DNA from: Petrolisthes cinctipes
Lineage: Eukaryota; Arthropoda; Malacostraca; Decapoda; Porcellanidae
Assembly (NCBI GenBank): GCA_033782935.1
Contig: JAWQEG010000486.1
Coordinates: 2,480,001-2,544,000 of the forward strand
DNA: 64,000 nt
Reading direction: 5' to 3'
Shown here: positions 12,465 to 21,290 of the stretch, piece by piece
Numbering within the stretch: the first letter of the stretch is position 1
How the letters are laid out: every line of letters starts with the position of its first letter
Program-made: the position numbers and the translations under genes
Notes under the pieces: generated by a model
Told to the model about the DNA's origin: nothing
The model's input: only the letters and a program-made list of their open reading frames with translations
Database searches by the model: none

Positions 12465-13456
12465 TACAGATTGCTTCTGGGACCCCAAAATATTGAATTT
12501 TCGGGTGTTTTGAGCCTGAATTTGAGATATAAACGGGTACAGAAGATACATGCACGTATTGACTTTGGGCACCAAAAATATCGATTTTCAGCATGTTTTG
12601 GGCCTGAATTTTGAAAATACTCTAACACGGAGTAGGCATGTACAGATCGCTTCTGGGACCCCAAAATATCGAATTTTCGGGTGTTTAGGGCCAGAATTTG
12701 AGATATAAACGGGTACAGAAGATGCATGCACATATCGACTTTTGTGCACCAAAGAGATCGATTTTCAGTATGTTTTCAGCATGTATTTTGAAAATACTCT
12801 AACACGGAGTAGGCATGAACAGATCGCTTTTGGGACCCCTAAATATCGAATTTTCGGGTGTTTTGAGACTGAATTTGAGATATCGACTTTTTGGCACCTA
12901 AAAGATCGATTTTTAGCATGTTTTTAGCCTATTTTTTGAAAATATTCTAGCACTGTACAGATTGCTTCTGGGACCCCAAAATATTGAATTTTCGGGTGTT
13001 TTGAGCCTGAATTTGAGATATAAACGGGTACAGAAGATACATGCACATATTGACTTTGGGCACCAAAAATATCGATTTTCAGCATGTTTTGGGCCTCAAT
13101 TTTAAAAATACTCTAATACGGAGTAGGTATGTACAGATCGCTTCTGTTACCCCAAAATATCGAATTTTCGGGTGTTTAGGGCCAGAATTTGAGATATAAA
13201 CGGGTACAGAAGATGCATGCACATATCGACTTTTGGACACCTAAAAGATCGATTTTCAGTATGTTTTTGGCCTGTATTTTGAAAATACTCTAACACGGAG
13301 TAGGCATGTACAGATACCTTCTGGGACCTCTAAATATCGAATTTTCGGGTGTTTTGGGACTGAATTTGAGATATCGATTTTTTGGCACCTAAAATGTCGA
13401 TTTTCAGCATGTTTTTAGCCTATATTTTGAAAATATTCTAGCACTGTGTAGGCATG
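12465..13456. repeat. A2-D/B-C1'-A2-D-C2 block
   Basis: A2 12465, D/B 12641 ('gtgcaccaaagagatc'), C1' 12818 ('gcatgaacag', 'gcttttggg'), A2 12956, D 13132, C2 13309. The same six monomers with the same rare variants occur at 18305-19296 (offset 5840). Confidence 0.88.
12953..12958. other. Junction of the 10-bp deletion in C1'
   Basis: Here 'ctg' joins directly to 'tacag', whereas standard C ends read 'ctg', ten more bases ending 'gcatg', then 'tacag'. The lost bases are bounded by 'tg' or, in 'ctgtgtaggc' ends, by 'tgt' on both sides. The same junction recurs at about 30 places, for example 1024, 3518, 4686, 5501, 8822, 10963, 14950, 18796, 23432, 28052, 31685, 36174, 41843, 46194, 51304 and 54299. 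Confidence 0.8.
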
Positions 13457-13603
13457 TACAGATTGCTTCTGGGACCCCAAAATATTGAATTTTCGGGTGT
13501 TTTGAGCCTGAATTTGAGATATAAACGGGTACAGAAGATACATGCACATATTGACTTTGGGCATCTAAAATATCGATTTTCAGCATGTTTTGGGCCTGTA
13601 TTT
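13452..13603. repeat. Two ~88-bp half-monomers inside the 176-bp unit
   Basis: In this A1 copy, 13452-13515 aligns with 13540-13603 without gaps: 46 of 64 positions are identical by hand count, at an offset of 88 bp, half the monomer. Matching blocks include 'catg.aca', 'attg', 'ggg', 'aaaatat', 'tgttttg.gcctg' and 'a.ttt'. The rest of each half is much less alike (about 10 of 24). The 176-bp monomer therefore looks like a diverged dimer of an older ~88-bp repeat. Confidence 0.82.
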
Positions 13604-13632
13604 TGAAAATACTCTAACACTGAGTAGGCATG
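13457..13632. repeat. Monomer subtype A1, exemplar (176 bp)
   Basis: First monomer of the hexamer. Diagnostic bases: 'gattgcttc' near the start, 'aatattgaa', 'tacagaagatacatgc', 'tattgactttgggcatct', then 'gggcctgtatt' and the end 'aacactgag'. At four places A1 has TG where D has CG. This copy is 37.5% G+C by hand count. Its two halves are related at an 88-bp offset (see the 88-bp entry). It normally follows C2 and precedes B. A1-A1 doublets occur at 11464, 43699 and 63301. Confidence 0.9.
13599..13611. other. 13-bp dyad TATTTTGAAAATA
   Basis: A palindrome around a central G near the end of the monomer, present in almost all subtypes (C1 and C2 continue 'attctag', others 'ctctaac'). It covers the point where C-type and A/B/D-type tails diverge, and tail switches such as 3851 and 5163 occur next to it. 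It might promote exchange, but that is only a positional impression. Confidence 0.4.
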
Positions 13633-13650
13633 TACAGATTGCTTCTGGGA

Positions 13651-13673
13651 CCCCAAAATATTGAATTTTCGGG
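13651..13673. other. Potential hairpin (imperfect inverted repeat)
   Basis: CCC, a mismatch, then AAAAT at 13651-13659 can pair with ATTTT, a mismatch, then GGG at 13665-13673, leaving a 5-base loop. That is 8 of 9 possible pairs. The element recurs in nearly every A, B and D monomer; C monomers have TAAAT on one arm, which costs one more pair. No function is shown. Short dyads are common in centromeric satellites. Confidence 0.5.
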
Positions 13674-13689
13674 TGTTTTGAGCCTGAAT

Positions 13690-13706
13690 TTGAGATATAA
13701 ACGGGT
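13690..13706 (+). promoter_or_regulatory. Weak CENP-B-box-like match
   Basis: Against the published core nTTCGnnnnAnnCGGGn, this stretch matches 7 of the 9 fixed positions (T, G, A and all of CGGG; TGAG stands for TTCG). The two mismatches fall in a half known to matter for binding, so true CENP-B binding is doubtful. The CGGG lies in the 29-bp segment, so A, B and D have the site and C lacks it. Reported only as a candidate protein-binding position. Confidence 0.15.
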
Positions 13707-13727
13707 ACTGAAGATGCATGCACATAT
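13699..13727. other. 29-bp segment present in A, B and D, absent from C
   Basis: This stretch of the B exemplar runs from 'aaacgggtac' to 'gcacatat'. C1 and C2 lack exactly this length (177 minus 29 is 148). It is flanked by 'atat' direct repeats, one just before it and one at its end, so a single deletion between 4-bp repeats explains the short monomers. It holds a 14-bp run of strictly alternating purine and pyrimidine ('atgcatgcacatat'), including the palindrome TGCATGCA. Confidence 0.85.
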
Positions 13728-13809
13728 CGACTTTTGTGCACCTAAAAGATCGATTTTCAGTATGTTTTGAGCATGTATTTTGAAAATACTCTAACACGGA
13801 GTAGGCATG

Positions 13810-13957
13810 TACAGATCGCTTCTGGGACCCCTAAATATCGAATTTTCGGGTGTTTTGGGACTGAATTTGAGATATCGACTTTTTGGCACCTAAAAGATCG
13901 ATTTTTAGCATGTTTTTAGCCTATATTTTGAAAATATTCTAGCACTGAGTAGGCATG
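13810..13957. repeat. Short monomer subtype C1, exemplar (148 bp)
   Basis: Third monomer of the hexamer, ending the first 501-bp trimer. It reads 'gatcgcttc', 'gacccctaaat', 'gggactgaa', 'gagatatcgactttttgg', 'aaaagatcg', 'gtttttagcc', and ends 'tattctagcactgag'. Compared with B it lacks 29 bp, and the join makes GATATC at 13871-13876. About 30 copies lack a further 10 bp at the end and are written C1'. Confidence 0.9.
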
Positions 13958-14133
13958 TACAGATTGCTTCTGGGACCCCAAAATATTAAATTTTCGGGTG
14001 TTTTGAGCCTGAATTTGAGATATAAACGGGTACAGAAGATAAATGCACATATTGACTTTGGGCACCAAAAATATCGATTTTCAGCATGTTTTGGGCCTTA
14101 ATTTTGAAAATTCTCTAACACGGAGTAGGCATG

Positions 14134-14310
14134 TACAGATCGCTTCTGGGACCCCAAAATATCGAATTTTCGGGTGTTTAGGGCCAGAATTTGAGATATA
14201 AACGGGTACAGAAGATGCATGCACATATCGACTTTTGGGCACCTAAAAGATCGATTTTCAGTATGTTTTTGGCCTGTATTTTGAAAATACTCTAACACGG
14301 AGTAGGCATG
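14134..14310. repeat. Monomer subtype D, exemplar (177 bp)
   Basis: Fifth monomer of the hexamer. Diagnostic bases: 'gatcgcttc', 'aatatcgaa', 'gtgtttagggccagaa' (unique to D), 'tacagaagatgcatgc', 'tatcgacttttgggcacc', 'gtatgtttttggcctg', ending 'aacacggag'. It normally lies between A2 and C2. D joins many mosaics: D/B (709, 3694, 12641, 18481, 29553, 35859, 38207, 46871, 50340, 61192) and D/C2 (8998, 15126, 21467, 54976, 56331, 60368, 62839, 63153). Confidence 0.9.
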
Positions 14311-14458
14311 TACAGATACCTTCTGGGACCTCTAAATATCGAATTTTCGGGTGTTTTGGGACTGAATTTGAGATATCGATTTTTTGGCACCTAAAATGTC
14401 GATTTTTAGCATGTTTTTAGCCTATATTTTGAAAATATTCTAGCACTGTGTAGGCATG
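14311..14458. repeat. Short monomer subtype C2, exemplar (148 bp)
   Basis: Last monomer of the hexamer. It has the same 29-bp absence as C1. Diagnostic bases: 'gataccttc', 'gacctctaaat', 'gagatatcgattttttgg', 'aaaatgtcg', and the end 'tattctagcactgtg'. 'Aatgtcgat' removes the ATCGAT found at the matching place in most other subtypes, while 'gatatcgat' creates one nearer the centre. A 147-bp form with 'gatccttc' occurs at 10501, 11993, 22645 and 26941. Confidence 0.9.
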
Positions 14459-15803
14459 TACAGATTGCTTCTGGGACCCCAAAATATTGAATTTTCGGGT
14501 GTTTTGAGCCTGAATTTGAGATATAAACGGGTACAGAAGATACATGCACATATTGACTTTGGGCATCTAAAATATCGATTTTCAGCATGTTTTGGGCCTG
14601 TATTTTGATAATACTCTAACACTGAGTAGGCATGTACAGATTGCTTCTGGGACCCCAAAATATTGAATTTTCGGGTGTTTTGAGCCTGAATTTGAGATAT
14701 AAACGGGTACTGAAGATGCATGCACATATCGACTTTTGTGCACCTAAAAGATCGATTTTCAGTATGTTTTGATCATGTATTTTGAAAATACTCTAACACG
14801 GAGTAGACATGTACAGATCGCTTCTGGGACCCCTAAATATCGAATTTTCGGGTGTTTTGGGACTGAATTTGAGATATCGACTTTTTGGCACCTAAAAGAT
14901 CGATTTTTAGCATGTTTTTAGCCTATATTTTGAAAATATTCTAGCACTGTACAGATTGCTTCTGGGACCCCAAAATATTGAATTTTCGGGTGTTTTGAGC
15001 CTGAATTTGAGATATAAACGGGTACAGAAGATACATGCACATATTGACTTTGGGCACCAAAAATATCGATTTTCAGCATGTTTTGGGCCTGAATTTTGAA
15101 AATACTCTAACACGGAGTAGGGATGTATAGATCGCTTCTGGGACCCCAAAATATCGAATTTTCGGGTGTTTAGGGCCAGAATTTGAGATATAAACGGGTA
15201 CAGAAGATGCATGCACATTTTGATTTTTTGGCACCTAAAATGTCGATTTTTAGCATGTTTTTAGCCTATATTTTGAAAATATTCTAGCACTGTGTAGGCA
15301 TGTACAGATTGCTTCTGGGACCCCAAAATATTGAATTTTCGGGTGTTTTGAGCCTGAATTTGAGATATAAACGGGTACAGAAGATACATGCACATATTGA
15401 CTTTAGGCACCAAAAATATCGATTTTCAGCATATTTTGGGCCTGAATTTTGAAAATACTCTAACACGGAGTAGGCATGTACAGATCGCTTCTGGGACCCC
15501 AAAATATCGAATTTTCGGGTGTTTAGGGCCAGAATTTGAGATATAAACGGGTACAGAAGATGCATGCACATATCGACTTTTGGGCACCTAAAAGATCGAT
15601 TTTCAGTATGTTTTTGGCCTGTATTTTGAAAATACTCTAACACGGAGTAGGCATGTACAGATACCTTCTGGGACCTCTAAATATCGAATTTTCGGGTGTT
15701 TTGGGACTGAATTTGAGATATCGATTTTTTGGCACCTAAAATGTCGATTTTTAGCATGTTTTTAGCCTATATTTTGAAAATATTCTAGCACTGTGTAGGC
15801 ATG
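14459..15803. repeat. HOR with a full-length D/C2 mosaic
   Basis: A1 14459, B 14635, C1' 14812 (preceded by 'gatcatg' and 'gtagacatg'), A2 14950, D/C2 15126, A2 15303, D 15479, C2 15656. The 15126 monomer keeps the 29-bp segment but has a C2 end, so it is 177 bp and replaces D-C2. It is preceded by 'gtagggatgtatag'. 14950-16304 recurs as a 1355-bp block at 54800 and 56155. Confidence 0.88.
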
Positions 15804-17806
15804 TACAGATTGCTTCTGGGACCCCAAAATATTGAATTTTCGGGTGTTTTGAGCCTGAATTTGAGATATAAACGGGTACAGAAGATACATGCACATATTG
15901 ACTTTTGGCATCTAAAATATCGATTTTCAGCATGTTTTGGGCCTGTATTTTGAAAATACTCTAACACTGAGTAGGCATGTACAGATTGCTTCTGGGACCC
16001 CAAAATATCGAATTTTCGTGTGTTTTGAGACTGAATTTGAGATATAAACGGGTACTGAAGATGCATGCACATATCGACTTTTGTGCACCTAAAAGATCGA
16101 TTTTCAGTATGTTTTGAGCATGTATTTTGAAAATACTCTAACACGGAGTAGGCATGTACAGATCGCTTCTGGGACCCGTAAATATCGAATTTTCGGCTGT
16201 TTTGGGACTGAATTTGAGATATCGACTTTTTGGCACCAAAAAGATCGATTTTTAGCATGTTATTAGCCTATATTTTGAAAATATTCTAGCACTGAGTAGG
16301 CATGTACAGATTGCTTCTGGGACCCCAAAATATTGAATTTTCGGGTGTTTTGAGCCTGAATTTGAGATATAAACGGGTACAGAAGATACATGCACATATT
16401 GACTTTGGGCACCAAAAATATCGATTTTCAGCATGTTTTGGGCCTGAATTTTGAAAATACTCTAACACGGAGTAGGCATGTACAGATCGCTTCTGGGACC
16501 CCAAAATATCGAATTTTCGGGTGTTTAGGGCCAGAATTTGAGATATAAACGGGTACAGAAGATGCATGCACATATCGACTTTTGGGCACCTAAAAGATCG
16601 ATTTCAGTATGTTTTTGGCCTGTATTTTGAAAATACACTAACACGGAGTAGGCATGTACAGATACCTTCTGGGACCTCTAAATATCGAATTTTCGGGTGT
16701 TTTGGGACTGAATTTGAGATATCGATTTTTTGGCACCTAAAATGTCGATTTTTAGCATGTTTTTAGCCTATATTTTGAAAATATTCTAGCACTGTGTAGG
16801 CATGTACAGATTGCTTCTGGGACCCCAAAATATTGAATTTTCGGGTGTTTTGAGCCTGAATTTGAGATATAAACGGGTACAGAAGATACATGCACATATT
16901 GATTTTGGGCATCTAAAATATCGATTTTCAGCATGTTTTGGGCCTGTATTTTGAAAATACTCTAACACTGAGTAGGCATGTACAGATTGCTTCTGGGACC
17001 CCAAAATATTGAATTTTCGGGTGTTTTGAGCCTGAATTTGAGATATAAACGGGTACTGAAGATGCATGCACATATCGACTTTTGTGCACCTAAAAGATCG
17101 ATTTTCAGTATGTTTTGAGCATGTATTTTGAAAATACTCTAACACGGAGTAGGCATGTACAGATCGCTTCTGGGACCCCTAAATATCGAATTTTCGGGTG
17201 TTTTGGGACTGAATTTGAGATATCGACTTTTTGGCACCAAAAAGATCGATTTTTAGCTTGTTTTTAGCCTATATTTTGAAAATATTCTAGCACTGAGTAG
17301 GCATGTACAAATTGCTTCTGGGACCCCAAAATATTGAATTTTAGGGTGTTTTGAGCCTGAATTTGAGATATAAACGGGTACAGAAGATACATGCACATAT
17401 TGACTTTGGGCACCAAAAATATCGATTTTCAGCATGTTTTGGGCCTGAATTTTGAAAATACTCTAACACCGAGTAGGCATGTACAGATTGCTTCTGGGAC
17501 CCCAAAATATTGAATTTTCGGGTGTTTTGAGCCTGAATTTGAGATATAAACGGGTACTGAAGATGCATGCACATATCGACTTTTGTGCACCAAAGAGATC
17601 GATTTTCAGTATGTTTTTGGCCTGTATTTTGAAAATACTCTAACACGGAGTAGGCATGTACAGATACCTTCTGGGACCTCTAAATATCGAATTTTCGGGT
17701 GTTTTGGGACTGAATTTGAGATATCGATTTTTTGGCACCTAAAATGTCGATTTTCAGCATGTTTTTAGCCTATATTTTGAAAATATTCTAGCACTGTGTA
17801 GGCATG
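15804..17806. repeat. Two near-canonical hexamers
   Basis: First (1001 bp): A1 15804, B 15980, C1 16157 ('gcaccaaaaagatc', 'gttattagcc'), A2 16305, D 16481 (one T lost), C2 16657. Second (1002 bp): A1 16805, B 16981, C1 17158 ('gcaccaaaaagatc', 'gcttgttttt'), A2 17306 ('ttttagggtg'), B/D 17482 ('gtgcaccaaagag'), C2 17659. The series matches 56007-58687 at offsets of 39,850 to 41,206. Confidence 0.9.
16305..16480. repeat. Monomer subtype A2, exemplar (176 bp)
   Basis: Fourth monomer of the hexamer, opening the second trimer. It is close to A1 but has 'gggcaccaaaaat' in place of 'gggcatctaaaat', 'gggcctgaatttt' in place of 'gggcctgtatttt', and ends 'aacacggag'. It normally follows C1 or C1' and precedes D. 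The variant A2v has 'gttttgagcatgtatt' near its end, as in B, and is followed directly by C1 (3204, 4372, 31371, 62178). Confidence 0.9.
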
Positions 17807-18795
17807 TACAGATTGCTTCTGGGACCCCAAAATATTGAATTTTCGGGTGTTTTGAGCCTGAATTTGAGATATAAACGGGTACAGAAGATACATGCACATA
17901 TTGACTTTGGGCATCTAAAATATCGATTTTCAGCATGTTTTGGGCCTGTATTTTGAAAATACTCTAACACTGAGTAGGCATGTACAGATTGCTTCTGGGA
18001 CCCCAAAATATTGAATTTTCGGGTGTTTTGAGCCTGAATTTGAGATATAAACGGGTACGGGTACATGCAGATATCGACTTTTGTGCACCTAAAAGATCGA
18101 TTTTCAGTATGTTTTGAGCATGTATTTTGAAAATACTCTAACACGGAGTAGGCATGTACAGATCGCTTCTGGGACCCCTAAATATCGAATTTTCGGGTGT
18201 TTTGGGACTGAATTTGAGGTATTGACTTTTTGGCACCTAAAAGATCGATTTTTAGCATGTTTTTAGCCTATATTTTGAAAATATTCTAGCACTGAGTAGG
18301 CATGTACAGATTGCTTCTGGGACCCCAAAATATTGAATTTTCGGGTGTTTTGAGCCTGAATTTGAGATATAAACGGGTACAGAAGATACATGCACATATT
18401 GACTTTGGGCACCAAAAATATCGATTTTCAGCATGTTTTGGGCCTGAATTTTGAAAATACTCTAACACGGAGTAGGCATGTACAGATCGCTTCTGGGACC
18501 CCAAAATATCGAATTTTCGGGTGTTTAGGGCCAGAATTTGAGATATAAACGGGTACAGAAGATGCATGCACATATCGACTTTTGTGCACCAAAGAGATCG
18601 ATTTTCAGTATGTTTTCAGCATGTATTTTGAAAATACTCTAACACGGAGTAGGCATGAACAGATCGCTTTTGGGACCCCTAAATATCGAATTTTCGGGTG
18701 TTTTGGGACTGAATTTGAGATATCGACTTTTTGGCACCTAAAAGATCGATTTTTAGCATGTTTTTAGCCTATTTTTTGAAAATATTCTAGCACTG
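17807..18795. repeat. HOR with an unusual 174-bp B
   Basis: A1 17807, B 17983, C1 18157 ('gaggtattgac'), A2 18305, D/B 18481, C1' 18658. In B 17983 'gggtac' is doubled ('acgggtacgggtacatgc', 18054-18067) while nine bases after it are lost, a net loss of 3 bp. From 18157 on it parallels 12317. Confidence 0.88.
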
Positions 18796-19797
18796 TACAG
18801 ATTGCTTCTGGGACCCCAAAATATTGAATTTTCGGGTGTTTTGAGCCTGAATTTGAGATATAAACGGGTACAGAAGATACATGCACATATTGACTTTGGG
18901 CACCAAAAATATCGATTTTCAGCATGTTTTGGGCCTCAATTTTAAAAATACTCTAATACGGAGTAGGTATGTACAGATCGCTTCTGTTACCCCAAAATAT
19001 CGAATTTTCGGGTGTTTAGGGCCAGAATTTGAGATATAAACGGGTACAGAAGATGCATGCACATATCGACTTTTGGACACCTAAAAGATCGATTTTCAGT
19101 ATGTTTTTGGCCTGTATTTTGAAAATACTCTAACACGGAGTAGGCATGTACAGATACCTTCTGGGACCTCTAAATATCGAATTTTCGGGTGTTTTGGGAC
19201 TGAATTTGAGATATCGATTTTTTGGCACCTAAAATGTCGATTTTCAGCATGTTTTTAGCCTATATTTTGAAAATATTCTAGCACTAGGTAGGCATGTACA
19301 GATTGCTTCTGGGACCCCAAAATATTGAATTTTCGGGTGTTTTGAGCCTGAATTTGAGATATAAGCGGGTACAGAAGATACATGCACATATTGACTTTGG
19401 GCACCAAAAATATCGATTTTCAGCATGTTTTGGGCCTTAATTTTGAAAATTCTCTAACACGGAGTAGGCATGTACAGATCGCTTCTGGGACCCCAAAATA
19501 TCGAATTTTCGGGTGTTTAGGGCCAGAATTTGAGATATAAACGGGTACAGAAGATGCATGCACATATCGACTTTTGGGCACCTAAAAGATCGATTTTCAG
19601 TATGTTTTTGGCCTGTATTTTGAAAATACTCTAACACGGAGTAGGCATGTACAGATACCTTCTGGGACCTCTAAATATCGAATTTTCGGGTGTTTTGGGA
19701 CTGAATTTGAGATATCGATTTTTTGGCACCTAAAATGTCGATTTTTAGCATGTTTTTAGCCTATATTTTGAAAATATTCTAGCACTGTGTAGGCATG
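18796..19797. repeat. Two A2-D-C2 trimers in tandem
   Basis: A2 18796, D 18972, C2 19149, A2 19297, D 19473, C2 19650. The first trimer copies 12956-13456 and the second copies 13958-14458, so the A1-B-C1 trimer found between them at 13457-13957 is missing here. The junction end reads 'gcactaggtaggc'. Confidence 0.88.
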
Positions 19798-21290
19798 TAC
19801 AGATTGCTTCTGGGACCCCAAAATATTGAATTTTCGGGTGTTTTGAGCCTGAATTTGAGATATAAACGGGTACAGAAGATACATGCACATATTGACTTTG
19901 GGCATCTAAAATATCGATTTTCAGCATGTTTTGGGCCTGTATTTTGAAAATACTCTAACACTGAGTAGGCATGTACAGATTGCTTCTGGGACCCCAAAAT
20001 ATTGAATTTTCGGGTGTTTTGAGCCTGAATTTGAGATATAAACGGGTACTGAAGATGCATGCACATATCGACTTTTGTGCACCTAAAAGATCGATTTTCA
20101 GTATGTTTTGATCATGTATTTTGAAAATACTCTAACACGGAGTAGACATGTACAGATCGCTTCTGGGACCCCTAAATATCGAATTTTCGGGTGTTTTGGG
20201 ACTGAATTTGAGATATCGACTTTTTGGCACCAAAAAGATCGATTTTTAGCTTGTTTTTAGCCTATATTTTGAAAATATTCTAGCACTGAGTAGGCATGTA
20301 CAAATTGCTTCTGGGACCCCAAAATATTGAATTTTAGGGTGTTTTGAGCCTGAATTTGAGATATAAACGGGTACAGAAGATACATGCACATATTGACTTT
20401 GGGCACCAAAAATATCGATTTTCAGCATGTTTTGGGCCTGAATTTTGAAAATACTCTAACACCGAGTAGGCATGTACAGATTGCTTCTGGGACCCCAAAA
20501 TATTGAATTTTCGGGTGTTTTGAGCCTGAATTTGAGATATAAACGGGTACAGAAGATGCATGCACATATCGACTTTTGTGCACCTAAAAGATCGATTTTC
20601 AGTATGTTTTGAGCATGTATTTTGAAAATACTCTAACACTGAGTAGGCATGTACAGATCGCTTCTGGGACCCCTAAATATCGAATTTTCGGGTGTTTTGG
20701 GACTGAATTTGAGATATCGACTTTTTGGCACCTAAAAGATCGATTTTTAGCATGTTTTTAGCCTATATTTTGAAAATATTCTAGCACTGAGTAGGCATGT
20801 ACAAATTGCTTCTGGAACCCCAAAATATTGAATTTTCGGGTGTTTTGAGCCTGAATTTGAGATATAAACGGGTACAGAAGATACATGCACATATTGACTT
20901 TGGGCACCAAATATATCGATTTTCAGCATGTTTTGGGCCTGAATTTTGAAAATACTCTAACACGGAGTAGGCATGTACAGATCGCTTCTGGGACCCCAAA
21001 ATATCGAATTTTCGGGTGTTTAGGGCCAGAATTTGAGATATAAACGGGTACAGAAGATGCAAGCACATATCGACTTTTGGGCACCTAAAAGATCGATTTT
21101 TAGTATGTTTTTGGCCTGTATTTTGTAAATACTCTAACACGGAGTAGGCATGTACAGATACCTTCTGGGACCTCTAAATATCGAATTTTCGGGTGTTTTG
21201 GGACTAAATTTGAGATATCGATTTTTTGGCACCTAAAATGTCGATTTTTAGCATGTTTTTAGCCTATATTTTGAAAATATTCTAGCACTG
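19798..21290. repeat. Nine-monomer block with repeated A-B-C1 trimers and a rare C2'
   Basis: A1 19798, B 19974, C1 20151 (preceded by 'gatcatg', 'gtagacatg'; contains 'gcaccaaaaagatc'), A2 20299 ('ttttagggtg'), B 20475, C1 20652, A2 20800 ('accaaatatatcg'), D 20976 ('gatgcaagc'), C2' 21153. C2' has the 10-bp end deletion normally found in C1'. 20299-21152 matches 59514-60367 at an offset of 39,215. Confidence 0.87.

Larger units (their letters stand above)
13633..13809. repeat. Monomer subtype B, exemplar (177 bp)
   Basis: Second monomer of the hexamer. The first half is like A1 ('gattgcttc', 'aatattgaa'). The second half is distinct: 'tactgaagatgcatgc', 'tatcgacttttgtgcacc', 'aaaagatcg', 'gtatgttttgagcatg', ending 'aacacggag'. 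It normally lies between A1 and C1. In rearranged stretches it also directly follows C2 (5187, 10648, 12140, 22792, 23933, 25260, 26587, 27088, 32186, 45555). Confidence 0.9.
13457..14458. repeat. Canonical 1002-bp hexamer (reference copy)
   Basis: A1 13457, B 13633, C1 13810, A2 13958 (ends 'ggccttaatttt' and 'aaattctc'), D 14134, C2 14311. It is close to consensus and supplies most exemplars here. The trimer 13457-13957 is absent from the matching block near 19.3 kb. Confidence 0.93.

Noticed and set aside
13694..13701. TATA-like 'atataaac' in every long monomer as a promoter
   Set aside because: An AT-rich octamer in an AT-rich repeat is expected by chance, and no initiator, upstream element or gene goes with it. 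Satellite transcription is possible but not shown.
13718..13728. 'gcatgcac' and 'gcatgtac' stretches as protein operators
   Set aside because: They occupy matching places in the two 88-bp halves and are explained by the internal duplication; nothing further points to a binding site.
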